A stretch of DNA of 64,000 nt from Bog-756 sp963699085 (GCA_963699085.1 CAVOTH010000004.1:2232001-2296000), one strand, 5' to 3'. Shown: positions 1 to 9,766, numbered from the stretch's first letter. Made by a program: numbers and translations. Notes: generated by a model not told the origin, from the sequence alone.

Positions 1-664
1 CGAGCGTCTCGCGCAGCGGGATGGTCCCGGTGGTGGCGTTGTCGGGCACCCCGCTCTGGCCCGCCTCGGGGGCGCGCACGCCGAATCCGAGCTCACCGGA
101 CCACTGCACCTGGCCCTCGAAGGCGGCGGCCCCGGCCGGCGAAGTGGCCCGCATCCACCCCGAGGTATGCAGGTCGTCACCCTCCCGCCAGTCCTCCCAC
201 GGCATGTGCTTCGGCCGGCCGTCGTCGTCGACCAGCAGCTCCTCTTTGGTGTAGATGGCGTCCGTGCGGTTGGTGAAGGAGAACTCCATCAGCTTGGTCT
301 CGGTGATGGCCTCGGTCGGGCACGCCTCCACGCACATGTCGCAGTGGATGCACCGGAGGAAGTTGATCTCGTAGACGTAGCCGTAGCGCTCTCCCGGCGA
401 CACCGGGTGGTCCGGCGGGTTGTCCAGGCCGCGGACGTAGATGCAGTCGGCCGGGCAGACACCGGCACACAGCTCACACCCGATGCACTTCTCCATCCCG
501 TCCTCGTAGCGGTTGAGGACGTGACGGCCGTGCTGGCGCGGCTGCTTCGGCCGCTTCTCCTCGGGATACTGACGGGTGACCGGCGGACGGCCGAGGTGCT
601 CGAGGGTCAGCTTGAACCCGCCGAGGAAGTTCTGGCGACCGTGCGGTGGCTCGGGGAGCGGCAT
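1..664 (-). CDS. nuoI: NADH-quinone oxidoreductase subunit I (C-terminus cut by window edge)
   Basis: Iron-sulfur subunit of respiratory complex I that carries electrons from the peripheral arm toward NuoB. The minus-strand frame starting at ATG 664 contains two 4Fe-4S ferredoxin motifs, CIGCELCAGVCPADC and CIHCDMCVEACP, in the NuoI arrangement. The start overlaps the TGA of nuoH by one base (TGATG), so translation is probably coupled. About 221 codons are present and only the extreme C-terminus is missing. The C-terminal half is rich in charged residues and Gly/Pro. Confidence 0.95.
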   Translation of the reverse strand, partial: MPLPEPPHGRQNFLGGFKLTLEHLGRPPVTRQYPEEKRPKQPRQHGRHVLNRYEDGMEKCIGCELCAGVCPADCIYVRGLDNPPDHPVSPGERYGYVYEINFLRCIHCDMCVEACPTEAITETKLMEFSFTNRTDAIYTKEELLVDDDGRPKHMPWEDWREGDDLHTSGWMRATSPAGAAAFEGQVQWSGELGFGVRAPEAGQSGVPDNATTGTIPLRETL

Positions 665-1920
665 CAGCCGTCACCTCCTTCGATCGGGGGAGGGGGCGTC
701 AACTGTTCGGCACGGGTCCACAGCCGGACCCCCACCTGGGGAATGACCGCCTGGGTGGCCTCGCGCTCGGTGCCGATAGCGAAGGCCCGGGTGAGGAGCA
801 CGGAGGCGGCCAGTACGGCGGCCGCCATTCCCACGCCCCACCAGCCGTCGACGACGAAGCCCGCGACGATCAGCAGCCACCCCAGGGACAGCGGGATGAG
901 GCGCTTCCAGCCCAGGTCCATCAGCTGGTCGTACCGCAGGCGGGGCAGGGCGGCACGCAGCCAGACGAAGATGAACAGGAAGACGATCGTCTTGCCCAGG
1001 AACCACAGGATCGGGAAGATCCACTCGAGGTGGGGGATGTGGGGCACGGGCCCGTCGGGTCCACCGAAGAACAGGGTCACGGTGATGGCCGACATGGTGA
1101 TGGTGTTCATGAACTCGGCGAGGAAGAACAGGGCGAACCGGATGGAGGAGTACTCGGTGTGGAATCCCCCGACGAGCTCCTGGTCGGCCTCGACCAGGTC
1201 GAAGGGGGGCCGGTTCGTCTCGGCGACGACGGCGATGAAGAAGATCAGGAACGGTATGACGGCCAGCCGGATCACGTTCCACTGCCACAGGTGACCGGCC
1301 TGCTCGTCCACGATGGTGCGGGTGCTGAGCGACCCGGTGATCAGCACGACCACCACCACGCTCATTCCGAGGGCCGCCTCGTAGGAGATCATCTGCGCCG
1401 ATGCCCGAACGGAGCCGAGCAGGGGATACTTGGATCCGGACGACCACCCGGCCAGCATCACCCCGTAGACGGCGATACCCGACATGGCCAACAGGAACAG
1501 GATCCCCATGGCGGGATCGGCCAGCTGCAGCTCGAACGTGTGCCCGAAGAGTGTCACCTCGCCGCCGATGGGCACGATGGCGAACGCCAGGAACGCGGGG
1601 ATGATGGTCAGGTACGGCGCCAGCTTGAAGACGAACCGGTCGGCTTTGTCGGGGATCAGGTCCTCTTTGAAGAAGAGCTTGATCCCGTCGGCCAGGGTCT
1701 GGGCGATTCCGAAGGGACCGGCACGGTTGGGGCCGATCCGGCTCTGCATGTCGGAGATGACCTTGCGTTCGAACCAGATCATCAACATCACCGACACCAT
1801 CAGGGCGCCGAAGACGACGAGCACCTTGACCAGCACGATGGCCAGCACCACCCAGCCCACGCCCTTGGCGTAGAGCGGGTCGGTGCCCAGCAGCGGGGTG
1901 AGGTGGGCCAACGGGGTCAC
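664..1920 (-). CDS. nuoH: NADH-quinone oxidoreductase subunit H
   Basis: Membrane subunit of complex I that forms the quinone chamber with NuoB and NuoD. The 418-residue product has about eight hydrophobic segments and the family signatures GPNRAGPFGIAQTLADGIK near residue 65 and ETNRPPFDLVEADQELVGG near residue 235. The C-terminal tail is longer than in E. coli and mostly soluble, rich in Pro and Glu. The GTG start overlaps the nuoG stop by four bases (GTGA). Confidence 0.97.
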   Translation of the reverse strand: MTPLAHLTPLLGTDPLYAKGVGWVVLAIVLVKVLVVFGALMVSVMLMIWFERKVISDMQSRIGPNRAGPFGIAQTLADGIKLFFKEDLIPDKADRFVFKLAPYLTIIPAFLAFAIVPIGGEVTLFGHTFELQLADPAMGILFLLAMSGIAVYGVMLAGWSSGSKYPLLGSVRASAQMISYEAALGMSVVVVVLITGSLSTRTIVDEQAGHLWQWNVIRLAVIPFLIFFIAVVAETNRPPFDLVEADQELVGGFHTEYSSIRFALFFLAEFMNTITMSAITVTLFFGGPDGPVPHIPHLEWIFPILWFLGKTIVFLFIFVWLRAALPRLRYDQLMDLGWKRLIPLSLGWLLIVAGFVVDGWWGVGMAAAVLAASVLLTRAFAIGTEREATQAVIPQVGVRLWTRAEQLTPPPPIEGGDG

Positions 1921-4595
1921 AGCGACTCCATCCGCAGATCCACCACCGGGAACGCCCGGTCGATCAGGTCGGCCACCGTTCCATCGCCCAACGGGACGTT
2001 GAAGTCGGCGGCCACCACCTTGCGGGGCAGGGACGGGTCCGGCTCGACCGGAACCACCATGGTGGCCGTGGCCGAACGCAGCCGCACCTCGCCCCCATGG
2101 GCGACGCCGAGGTCGTCGAGGTCGTGCGGATTGGCGCGCAGTGATCCGGTCCCGACCAGACCGGCCAGCGCCGGAACGGCCCGGACGGCAGTCCCGTCGT
2201 CGTAGAGGACCCGGGCGGCCACCAGCCGGACCGAGTAGCCGTCGGCCGGGGAGACGTGGGGCACGATCAGGTCAGGGCTACCCGCCAGCATGGCCGGGCG
2301 GGTAGCCGTCCCGGCGCCGGGGGCTTGGTCGGGGGCGGGCGCGGCGGCATTGGGAGACGACGCCAACCCGGCCTGGAGGCTCGTTCCTTGGCGCTCGACC
2401 GATTCGATCCCCGGCACCGCCATCGGGTCGAGGGGTGCCACCCGATGGGAGAGGGACACCGGGCTGGTGCTGAGCGGGGCGACCACGCCATCGGCCGCGG
2501 CCGGTGAGTCGAGGACGGTCCGGGTGATCCCGCGGTGGGACACGGCCACCCGCTCGATCTCGTCCCATACGTCTCCGACCGAGTCGAAGGCCAGATCGTG
2601 GCCGAGATGCACGGCGAGCTCTCCGGCGATCATCCAGTCGGGCCAGGCCTGGCCCGGCGGCACCAGCTTCTGGCCCACCCGGGAGATCCGCCCTTCGATG
2701 TTGGTGGTCGTGCCTGGCCGTTCGTGGGCTTCGGCGGCCGGCAGGACCACGTCGGCGTGCTCCAGCACTTCGCCGGGAGCTGTCGCCACCGCCACGACGA
2801 ACCCGGCGCCCTCGAGTGCCCGACGGGCCAGGCGGCGATCCGGGAAGTCGGTCAACGGGTCGCTGCCCAGAAGGACCAGGGCGGTCACCGGTGCCCCTTC
2901 GGCCTGGTCGCCGGCCGCCGCGGCCAGGATCTCCGCCGCTCCGCGACCTCTGACCGCCGGCACCGATCCCCACGCTTCCTCGAACCAGGCCCTACCGGCG
3001 TCGAGTGAGACGCGGCCGGGCAGGATGCCCGGGGCGAGCCCCATGTCGAGGGCGCCGATCACATTGCCGCGTCGTAGTGCGGGCAGGAACCGCGCTTCGG
3101 GCATGGCTTCTGCCAGCGCGCGGGCGGCGTCGGCCACCAGCTCGGCATCCTCGGCCAGCGACGGACGACCGACGACGACCACGACTGACCCGTCCGCCAG
3201 GAGGCGGCGGGCCTCGGCCAGCGCGTCGGCGTCCCTGGCCGCATCGGGCGGAGTCCCGTCGGCGACCAGGGCGCCGACCAGCGCGGCGGCATCGCCCGGC
3301 CCATAGCGGAGGGAGACGGCGGCATGGGCGGTCAGCGAGGTGGCCTGGGGCGACAGCTCGACGATCGACATGTCCCCACCGACTGCGGCCGCACGGAGGC
3401 GGAGGAACAGCACCGGCAGCTCCTCGCGCACGTCGCCGGTGAGCAGGACGAGGGTTGACGCGCCGGCGGCCTGGTCGATGGTGGCGCGGGGGAGGCCGAG
3501 CACCAGTTCGGCCGGCAGGCCGTCGCCCAGTTGGGCGTCGACCGAGTCGGTGCCGAGCACGCCCTTGGACAGGCGGGCCCACGCGTAGGCGCCCTCATTG
3601 GTGAGCCGGGCCCCACCGATGACGCCGACCGAGTCGGTTCCCTCCACGACCGCAGCCCGTAGTCCCTTCGCCACCACTTCGAGGGCCTCGTGCCAGGAGA
3701 CGGCGACCAGGGCCCCGTCCTTGCGGACCATCGGCTCGGTCAGCCGGTCCTCGGCGTTGACGGCGTCCGCCGCGAACCGGCCCTTGTCGCACAGCCAACC
3801 GTGGTTCACCGGGTCGATGTCGATCCCGAGGAGACGGGTGAGCCGGTTGGACGACGACTGCACGGCCACACGGCACCCGACCGAGCACGTCGTGCAGGTG
3901 GACTCGACCTGGTCGAGGTCCCAGGGCCGCGCCGCGAACCGGTAGGGCGACGCGGTGAGGGCCCCCACCGGGCAGATCTGCACGGTGTTGCCGGAGAAGT
4001 ACGACGTGAACGGCAGCTCGGGGAACGTCCCGATCTGGATGTCCTCGCCCCGCCCGATGAAGTCGATCTGGGCCTCGCCCGCCACCTCGTCGGCGAACCG
4101 GGTGCACCGGCTGCACTGGATGCACCGCTCGCGGTCGAGCAGTACCAACTCCGAGATCGGCATGGGCTTCTCGAAGTGGCGCTTCTCCTCGACGAAGCGG
4201 GTCTCGCCCGGGCCGTAGGCCAGGGTCTGGTCCTGCAGGGGGCACTCGCCCCCCTTGTCACATACCGGGCAGTCGAGCGGGTGGTTGATCAGGAGGAACT
4301 CGAGGACGCCGTCCTGGGCCTTCTTCACCTTGTCGGAGTCGGTGACGACCTCCATGCCCGGCGCCGCCTCGATGTAGCAGCTCGGCATCAGCGTGGCACC
4401 ACGAGGGCCGCTCACTTCGACCAGGCACATCCGACAGACGCCCACCGGCTCCATGCGCGGGTGGTAGCAGAAGCGGGGCACGTAGGTCCCGGCCCGCTCG
4501 GCCGCGGCTATCAGGGGCTCGCCCTTGCGGGAGCGGACGGTACGCCCGTCCAGGGTGAACTCGAACTCGTCGGACGACGGGGCCAGGTCACTCAT
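1917..4595 (-). CDS. nuoG: NADH-quinone oxidoreductase subunit G
   Basis: Largest peripheral subunit of complex I, holding several Fe-S clusters between NuoF and NuoI. The 892-residue protein begins with a 2Fe-2S ferredoxin-like domain (CYHP...CRMC), then the CPVCDKGGECPLQD segment, a 4Fe-4S segment CIQCSRC...CPVG, and the CTTCSVGC motif that opens a molybdopterin-oxidoreductase-like domain. The remaining two thirds follow that fold. It overlaps nuoF by eight bases and nuoH by four, inside the nuo operon. Confidence 0.96.
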   Translation of the reverse strand: MSDLAPSSDEFEFTLDGRTVRSRKGEPLIAAAERAGTYVPRFCYHPRMEPVGVCRMCLVEVSGPRGATLMPSCYIEAAPGMEVVTDSDKVKKAQDGVLEFLLINHPLDCPVCDKGGECPLQDQTLAYGPGETRFVEEKRHFEKPMPISELVLLDRERCIQCSRCTRFADEVAGEAQIDFIGRGEDIQIGTFPELPFTSYFSGNTVQICPVGALTASPYRFAARPWDLDQVESTCTTCSVGCRVAVQSSSNRLTRLLGIDIDPVNHGWLCDKGRFAADAVNAEDRLTEPMVRKDGALVAVSWHEALEVVAKGLRAAVVEGTDSVGVIGGARLTNEGAYAWARLSKGVLGTDSVDAQLGDGLPAELVLGLPRATIDQAAGASTLVLLTGDVREELPVLFLRLRAAAVGGDMSIVELSPQATSLTAHAAVSLRYGPGDAAALVGALVADGTPPDAARDADALAEARRLLADGSVVVVVGRPSLAEDAELVADAARALAEAMPEARFLPALRRGNVIGALDMGLAPGILPGRVSLDAGRAWFEEAWGSVPAVRGRGAAEILAAAAGDQAEGAPVTALVLLGSDPLTDFPDRRLARRALEGAGFVVAVATAPGEVLEHADVVLPAAEAHERPGTTTNIEGRISRVGQKLVPPGQAWPDWMIAGELAVHLGHDLAFDSVGDVWDEIERVAVSHRGITRTVLDSPAAADGVVAPLSTSPVSLSHRVAPLDPMAVPGIESVERQGTSLQAGLASSPNAAAPAPDQAPGAGTATRPAMLAGSPDLIVPHVSPADGYSVRLVAARVLYDDGTAVRAVPALAGLVGTGSLRANPHDLDDLGVAHGGEVRLRSATATMVVPVEPDPSLPRKVVAADFNVPLGDGTVADLIDRAFPVVDLRMESL

Positions 4596-5892
4596 AGGGA
4601 CAGCCCCCCTCTTTGATGTGGACCAGGAACTCGTCGCGGAACATGTTGATGGCCGAGCCGATCGAGGACGGGATCGAAGGCCCGAGTACGCAGATCGTGG
4701 TCTGTTGCGGCGGCCAGGTCAGCCCGGGGGCGATGTTGTCGCAGGCGTCGAGCAGGAGGTCGAGGTCCTCCTCGCGCCCGTCACCCCGCTCGATGCGCTC
4801 CATGATCCGCTCCAGCCAGCCCGAGCCCTCCCGGCACGGCGTGCATTGGCCGCACGACTCCCGCGAAAAGAACTTGGTGATCCGCCACGCGGCCCGGACC
4901 GCGCAGGTGTGGTCGTCCATCACCACGACCGAGCCCGAACCGAGCATCGACCCGGCATCGGCCACCTCGTCCTGACCGAGCGGCAGGTCGATCTGGTCGG
5001 GACCGAACCACGGGGCCGACACCCCGCCCGGTATGAACGCCTTCAGCCCGCGGCCGTGGGGGATCCCACCACCCAGCACGGGGGCGTTGATCAGGTCGTT
5101 GAAGGTGGTCGTCACCATCTCGAGCTCGTACACGCCCGGGTTGGCGACGTGACCGGCCAGGGCGAACAGCCGGGTGCCGGTGGAGCGACCACCGCCCAGG
5201 GCGGCGAAGGCGGCGCCACCGTTGAGCATGATCCAGGGGAGGTTGGACATGGTCTCCACGTTGTTGACCACCGTGGGGTCCCCGTAGAGGCCGATGGCGG
5301 CCGGGAAGAACGGCGGCTTGATCCGGGGCCAGCCCCGCTTGCCCTCGAGGGACTCGAGGAGCGCGGTCTCCTCGCCGCAGATGTAGGCGCCGGCACCGGG
5401 GTGGACCACCACGTCGACCGAGAAACCGGAGCCGAAGATGTCCCGGCCCACCGCGCCGTGGGCGTAGGCATCGTTGAGCGCGGCCTGCACCCGCTCGAGG
5501 CCCAGGGCGAATTCGCCCCGGATGAAGATGAAGACCTGGGTCACCTGCAGCGCGTAGGCGGCGATGACCACGCCCTCGATCAGCTGGTGGGGGTCGCGCT
5601 CGACGAGCAGGTGGTCCTTGAACGTGGCCGGCTCCGACTCGTCGCCGTTGACCACCAGGTAGGTCACCGGGGCCTTGCGCAGCATCGACCACTTCCGCCC
5701 GGCCGGGAACCCGGCGCCGCCCCGGCCGAGCAGGCTGGCGGCGTCGACCTCGGCGGCCACGGCCTCGGGCGTCATGGCGAGCGCCTTGTGCAGCCCGTCG
5801 TAGCCCCCGGTGGCCAGATAGCGCTCGAGTGTGTGCGAGTCGTCGTGACCCATCCGGGCCGTCACGATCTTCGGCGGGTCGGTGATCGCCAT
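4588..5892 (-). CDS. nuoF: NADH-quinone oxidoreductase subunit F (NADH- and FMN-binding)
   Basis: Entry point of electrons into complex I: binds NADH and FMN and carries cluster N3. The 434-residue sequence shows the NADH loop GRGGAGFPAGRKW near residue 55, the FMN-region motif CGEETALLESLEG and the 4Fe-4S motif ESCGQCTPCREG, with a fourth Cys further on in TTICVLG. Its ATG abuts the stop of nuoE (TGATG type). Length is typical of the family. Confidence 0.97.
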   Translation of the reverse strand: MAITDPPKIVTARMGHDDSHTLERYLATGGYDGLHKALAMTPEAVAAEVDAASLLGRGGAGFPAGRKWSMLRKAPVTYLVVNGDESEPATFKDHLLVERDPHQLIEGVVIAAYALQVTQVFIFIRGEFALGLERVQAALNDAYAHGAVGRDIFGSGFSVDVVVHPGAGAYICGEETALLESLEGKRGWPRIKPPFFPAAIGLYGDPTVVNNVETMSNLPWIMLNGGAAFAALGGGRSTGTRLFALAGHVANPGVYELEMVTTTFNDLINAPVLGGGIPHGRGLKAFIPGGVSAPWFGPDQIDLPLGQDEVADAGSMLGSGSVVVMDDHTCAVRAAWRITKFFSRESCGQCTPCREGSGWLERIMERIERGDGREEDLDLLLDACDNIAPGLTWPPQQTTICVLGPSIPSSIGSAINMFRDEFLVHIKEGGCPYE

Positions 5893-6584
5893 CAGGCCGC
5901 TCCCCCGTCAGGAGCGGCGGACGCGTCGCGGGCGGCCCGGGCCGACGCCTCACCCCGGCGCTCCTCCGCTATGACCTCGGGCTCGACAGCCAGTCCGTTG
6001 GTCCGGCGCACCCGGATCAGGGTGCCGTGGGGCGGGATCTCCCCGTCGCGGGCACCGGAGCGCAGGTCGGCGATCAGCCGGTCGAACGACTCCGGCGTCT
6101 GGGCTCCGACATAGCGGTGATTGACCTGGACGCACGGCGTCCGGTCACAGTCGGCCAGGCACTCGGCCTCCTCGAGGGTGACGGCCCCGTCCGGGGTGGT
6201 GCCTCCGGCGCCGATGCCGAGGGAGTCCTCGGCATGTTCGAGCAACTCGGCCGCGCCCCCCAGCAGGCAGGCGATGTTCGTACACACGGCCACCACGTAC
6301 TTGCCCACCGGTTCGGTGTGGAGCATGTCGTAGAAGGACGCCGTACCCAGCACCTCGCCGGGGGTGACGCCCACCAGACCGGCGATGTCCACCATGGCCT
6401 CGGGCGTGAGCCATCCGTCCTGCTCCTGAGCCAGGTGGCACAGCGGGATCAGCGCCGAGCGCCGTTCTGGGTACAGGGCGATCAGTTGCTGGGCGCGGGC
6501 CACCGTGTCGGACGACAGGTGGGTGGGTGCGGCCGGTGCCAGGGCGGCCCGGCGAGGCGCGGCGATCGGGGTGGACTCGGTCAC
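5892..6584 (-). CDS. nuoE: NADH-quinone oxidoreductase subunit E
   Basis: Thioredoxin-like 2Fe-2S subunit of complex I that partners NuoF. The frame is open upstream to 6749, but the GTG at 6584 is preferred: it gives a 230-residue protein of normal size and a four-base GTGA overlap with nuoD, as at other junctions in this operon. Cluster ligands appear as CTNIAC and, 40-odd residues later, CLADCDRTPC. The N-terminal 20 residues are Ala/Pro rich. Confidence 0.95.
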   Translation of the reverse strand: MTESTPIAAPRRAALAPAAPTHLSSDTVARAQQLIALYPERRSALIPLCHLAQEQDGWLTPEAMVDIAGLVGVTPGEVLGTASFYDMLHTEPVGKYVVAVCTNIACLLGGAAELLEHAEDSLGIGAGGTTPDGAVTLEEAECLADCDRTPCVQVNHRYVGAQTPESFDRLIADLRSGARDGEIPPHGTLIRVRRTNGLAVEPEVIAEERRGEASARAARDASAAPDGGAA

Positions 6585-8008
6585 CGGTCGACCTCCCCCA
6601 TCACCGGGTCCACCGACGAGCAGGCCACGACGGCGTCGGCCAGGAGGCCGCCCCGCATCATGAGCGGCAGGGCCTGCAGGTTGACGAAGCTCGGCCCGCG
6701 GATGTGCATCCGGAATGGCTTGGGTCCGCCGTCGGACACCAGGTAACACCCGAGTTCACCCCGGGGGGACTCCGTGGCCACATAGACCTCGCCCTCGGGT
6801 ACCCGGAAACCCTCGGTGAACACTTTGAAGTGGTGGATCAAGGCCTCCATCGACTCGTCGATGCGGCCGCGGGGCGGCGGGGTGACCTTCTTGTCCTGGA
6901 CCCGGTAGTCGCCGGCCGGCATCTTCTCCACGACCTGTCGGATGATCCGGATCGACTCGCGGATCTCATTGAGGCGGATCGAGTACCGGTCGAAGTTGTC
7001 GCCGAACGTACCCACGATGACGTCGAACTCGACCTCGTCGTAGCGCAGATACGGCATGGCCCGACGCAGGTCCCACGCCACGCCGGTCGAGCGCAGCAGC
7101 GGACCGGTGAGCGACAGGGCGAGCGCCTCCTCGGCCGACAGGTTGCCGACGCCTTCCGACCGTTGGCGGAACAGGGGTTGTCCGGTCAGCAGCTCGTCGT
7201 ACTCGTCCAGCCGGGGCAGCACCGTGTCGCAGATGACCGTGACGTCGTCCTCCCATCCGTCGGACAGGTCGGCGGCGGTGCCGCCGGGACGGATGAAATT
7301 GTGGTTCATCCGCAGGCCGGTGATCTTTTCGAAGAACGCCAGGATCATCTCGCGCTCGCGGAACCCGTAGATCATCATCGACGTGGACGCGTGGTCCATG
7401 CCGTTGGTGGCCATCCACATCAGGTGGGACGAGACCCGGTTCAGCTCGACCATGAGCATCCGGATCCAGTCCGCCCGCGGCGGCATCTCGATGCCCAACA
7501 GCTCCTCGACGGCCAGCGACAGCACCAGCTCGTTGTGGAGCGGCGACAGGTAGTCCATCCGGGTGACGTTGGTCGACCCCTGCACGTAGGTGAGCTCCTC
7601 GGCGGTCTTCTCCATGCCGGTGTGCAGGTAACCGATGACCGGCTTGGTCCGCAGGACCGTCTCGCCGTCGAGCTCGATCATGAGACGGAGCACCCCGTGG
7701 GTCGAGGGATGCTGCGGTCCCATGTTGATGATCATGGTCTCGTCGTCGGTCTGCTCGATATCGATGTCGTCGGCGTTGATCACCACACCCTCGGGTAGGC
7801 GCAGCACGGCGCCCACCTCCCGGCGCAACTCGTCGGGCTGCGTCTGGCCCCGGGGGTACAGCTCCTGGGCACCCTCGGAGGTCTCGATGATCAGCCCGGT
7901 GCTGGTGCCGGCGTCGGTCGTCTCGTCGTAGGCCTCGCCCGACACCGGGTCGGGCAGGTCGGTGTCGATGTGCGGCGCGATACCCGAGCCGGTTCCCTCG
8001 TCGGTCAT
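6581..8008 (-). CDS. nuoD: NADH-quinone oxidoreductase subunit D
   Basis: 49-kDa subunit of complex I that lines the quinone site. The 475-residue product has an acidic N-terminal extension of about 90 residues before the conserved NMGPQHPSTHGVLR. It continues with IGYLHTGMEK and the typical C-terminal SPRGELGCYLVSDGG. NuoC and NuoD are separate genes here. ATGA overlap with nuoC. Confidence 0.97.
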   Translation of the reverse strand: MTDEGTGSGIAPHIDTDLPDPVSGEAYDETTDAGTSTGLIIETSEGAQELYPRGQTQPDELRREVGAVLRLPEGVVINADDIDIEQTDDETMIINMGPQHPSTHGVLRLMIELDGETVLRTKPVIGYLHTGMEKTAEELTYVQGSTNVTRMDYLSPLHNELVLSLAVEELLGIEMPPRADWIRMLMVELNRVSSHLMWMATNGMDHASTSMMIYGFREREMILAFFEKITGLRMNHNFIRPGGTAADLSDGWEDDVTVICDTVLPRLDEYDELLTGQPLFRQRSEGVGNLSAEEALALSLTGPLLRSTGVAWDLRRAMPYLRYDEVEFDVIVGTFGDNFDRYSIRLNEIRESIRIIRQVVEKMPAGDYRVQDKKVTPPPRGRIDESMEALIHHFKVFTEGFRVPEGEVYVATESPRGELGCYLVSDGGPKPFRMHIRGPSFVNLQALPLMMRGGLLADAVVACSSVDPVMGEVDR

Positions 8009-8532
8009 CGGGGCCCCGGGGCGCCCTTGAACTGCACCGGTACCCGGCCGACCCCGTAGTCCTTGCGCAGTGGGTGGCCCTCCCAGTCCTCGGGCAGGAG
8101 GATCCGGGTCATGTCGGGGTGACCGGTGAACACGATGCCCAGGAGGTCATAGGCCTCGCGCTCCATCGCCTCGGTTCCCGGGTAGAGGTTGAACAGCGTG
8201 GAGACCTCGGCGTCGTCGGCCGGCACCTGGACACGGACCCTGACCCGGCGGACCTGGCTGAGGGAGAGAAGGTTGACCACGACCTCGAAACGCTCGGCGA
8301 CGACTCCGTCGGGCAGCGTGCGGCCGGGATGGGTCAGGTAGTCCACCGCGCACAGATCGGCACAGGTCTCGAATCCCTGGTCGCGCAGGTCGGATACGGC
8401 ACCGTGGTACTGGTCCCGGGCCGGGAACAGGATCTCGGGGGCAGCGATGCGTCGCACGCGTGCCGACGCGCCGCCGGACAGTCCCGCTCCGGGCGCGTCG
8501 GCGGCCGCCTCCCCGCCGGTTGCCACGGTCAC
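8005..8532 (-). CDS. nuoC: NADH-quinone oxidoreductase subunit C
   Basis: 30-kDa peripheral subunit of complex I. The 175-residue protein carries the family signature around EREAYDLLGIVFTGHPDMTR and ends with EDWEGHPLRKDYGVG. The N-terminal 30 residues are low-complexity Ala/Gly. The GTG start overlaps the nuoB stop by four bases, consistent with coupling. Confidence 0.95.
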   Translation of the reverse strand: MTVATGGEAAADAPGAGLSGGASARVRRIAAPEILFPARDQYHGAVSDLRDQGFETCADLCAVDYLTHPGRTLPDGVVAERFEVVVNLLSLSQVRRVRVRVQVPADDAEVSTLFNLYPGTEAMEREAYDLLGIVFTGHPDMTRILLPEDWEGHPLRKDYGVGRVPVQFKGAPGPR

Positions 8533-9191
8533 AGCGGCTCACCCACGCTGCGGGCGATGATGGGATTGCGCTTGGGCGTTCCGAGGTGGACGGCGTTCGG
8601 TCGGTTGGGGTTCCACCCGGTGGTCCCGTCATCACCCTGGCTCCGTGCGTCCTCGGTGTCGGCGCCCTCGTCCGAGGAAAGTCCCCCTGTGTCGGGGCGA
8701 CCGTCAGGGCCGAGGAGGCGCCGGCGGGTGATGTCGTCGGACCGGACCTTCTCATGGAGGGTCAAGATGGCGTGCATCAGCGTCTCGGGAGTCGGGGGGC
8801 ACCCGGGGGCGTAGACGTCCACCGGCACGATCTGGTCCACCCCCTGGACGATGGCGTAGTTGTTGAACATCCCGCCCGTACTGGCGCAGACACCCATCGA
8901 CAGCACCCACTTGGGTTCCATCATCTGGTCGTAGACCTGGCGGAGCACCGGGGCCATCTTCTGGGAGACCCTCCCGGCCACGATCATGAGGTCGGCCTGG
9001 CGTGGGGAGGCCCGGAAGACCTCCATACCGAATCGGGCCAGGTCGAAGTCGGCTGCGCCGACCGACATCATCTCGATGGCACAGCACGCGAGCCCGAACG
9101 TGGCCGGCCACATCGAGTAGGTACGGGCCCACTTGACCAGGTCTTCGAGCCGTCCGGTGAGGAAGTTGTGCTGGAGGTCCTCGAGTCCCAT
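8529..9191 (-). CDS. nuoB: NADH-quinone oxidoreductase subunit B
   Basis: Carries cluster N2, the last Fe-S centre before quinone. Ligand cysteines are visible at residues 36 and 37 (CCAIEMM), 102 (CASTGG) and 131 (CPPTPE). The product is 220 residues, with a hydrophilic C-terminal tail of about 50 residues beyond the core that is poor in predicted structure. It lies 19 bases after the nuoA stop, the only real gap in the operon. Confidence 0.97.
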   Translation of the reverse strand: MGLEDLQHNFLTGRLEDLVKWARTYSMWPATFGLACCAIEMMSVGAADFDLARFGMEVFRASPRQADLMIVAGRVSQKMAPVLRQVYDQMMEPKWVLSMGVCASTGGMFNNYAIVQGVDQIVPVDVYAPGCPPTPETLMHAILTLHEKVRSDDITRRRLLGPDGRPDTGGLSSDEGADTEDARSQGDDGTTGWNPNRPNAVHLGTPKRNPIIARSVGEPL

Positions 9192-9210
9192 CGTCGGTTC
9201 CGTCCCCCGA

Positions 9211-9702
9211 TCAGGCGGCGCGGCCGGGGCCGGCCGGAGCGGTGGAGGGGATCGCCGGATCGGCGGCTCCTGGTGCCGTCGTGCCGATCCGGCCGATCGT
9301 CGAGTCCGAGGTGCGAGACGGCATGCCGCCGGCCAGTCGCTTGGACGGGCCCCAGCTGAGGGCCCCGTTGCCCACCAGGAACATGAAGGAGATGAACACC
9401 ACGGCCGCGAACACCAGTACCTCTACCAGGCCGAACGATCGGAGTTGGCGGAAGATCACCGCCCACGGGTAGAGGAACACCACCTCGATGTCGAAGATGA
9501 TGAAGATCATCGCCACCAGGTAGAAGCGGACCGGGAACCGGGTGGGCGGATCGATACCGGGAACGATGCCGCACTCGTAGGGTGCGATCTTGGCCGAAGT
9601 CGGACGCTTCTTGGGCGCCAAGAGCGCCGACGCGACGAATGAGAGGGAGGCGAACAAGAACCCCAGGATGATCAGGATCAGGATCGGCAGGTAGTCGGCC
9701 AC
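9211..9702 (-). CDS. nuoA: NADH-quinone oxidoreductase subunit A
   Basis: Small membrane subunit of complex I with three hydrophobic helices. The conserved loop YECGIVPG and the stretch FYLVAMIFIIFDIEVVFLYP are diagnostic. The start is GTG at 9702; a run giving GGTAAAAAAC sits 8-17 bases upstream and could be a -10 region for a nearly leaderless mRNA. First gene of the operon and divergent from the flavoprotein at 9832. The C-terminal 45 residues are an Ala/Pro-rich extension. Confidence 0.95.
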   Translation of the reverse strand: MADYLPILILIILGFLFASLSFVASALLAPKKRPTSAKIAPYECGIVPGIDPPTRFPVRFYLVAMIFIIFDIEVVFLYPWAVIFRQLRSFGLVEVLVFAAVVFISFMFLVGNGALSWGPSKRLAGGMPSRTSDSTIGRIGTTAPGAADPAIPSTAPAGPGRAA

Positions 9703-9745
9703 AGCACGTGTTTTTTACCACGCACCCCTCCGCTGAAGCACATCC

Positions 9746-9766
9746 GGGGATCGGGTACTGATCCCC
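9746..9766. promoter_or_regulatory. Perfect inverted repeat in the nuoA / flavoprotein divergent promoter
   Basis: GGGGATC (9746-9752) and GATCCCC (9760-9766) form a perfect 7-bp inverted repeat with a 7-base spacer. It lies midway between the divergent starts at 9702 and 9832. It could be an operator for a dimeric regulator shared by complex I and the quinone-related gene. The regulator is not known; it does not match the Rex consensus. Confidence 0.4.

Noticed and set aside
646..2205. Long plus-strand ORF opposite nuoH and nuoG
   Set aside because: Antisense shadow of intact nuo genes in GC-rich DNA; its product is low-complexity and has no recognisable domain.
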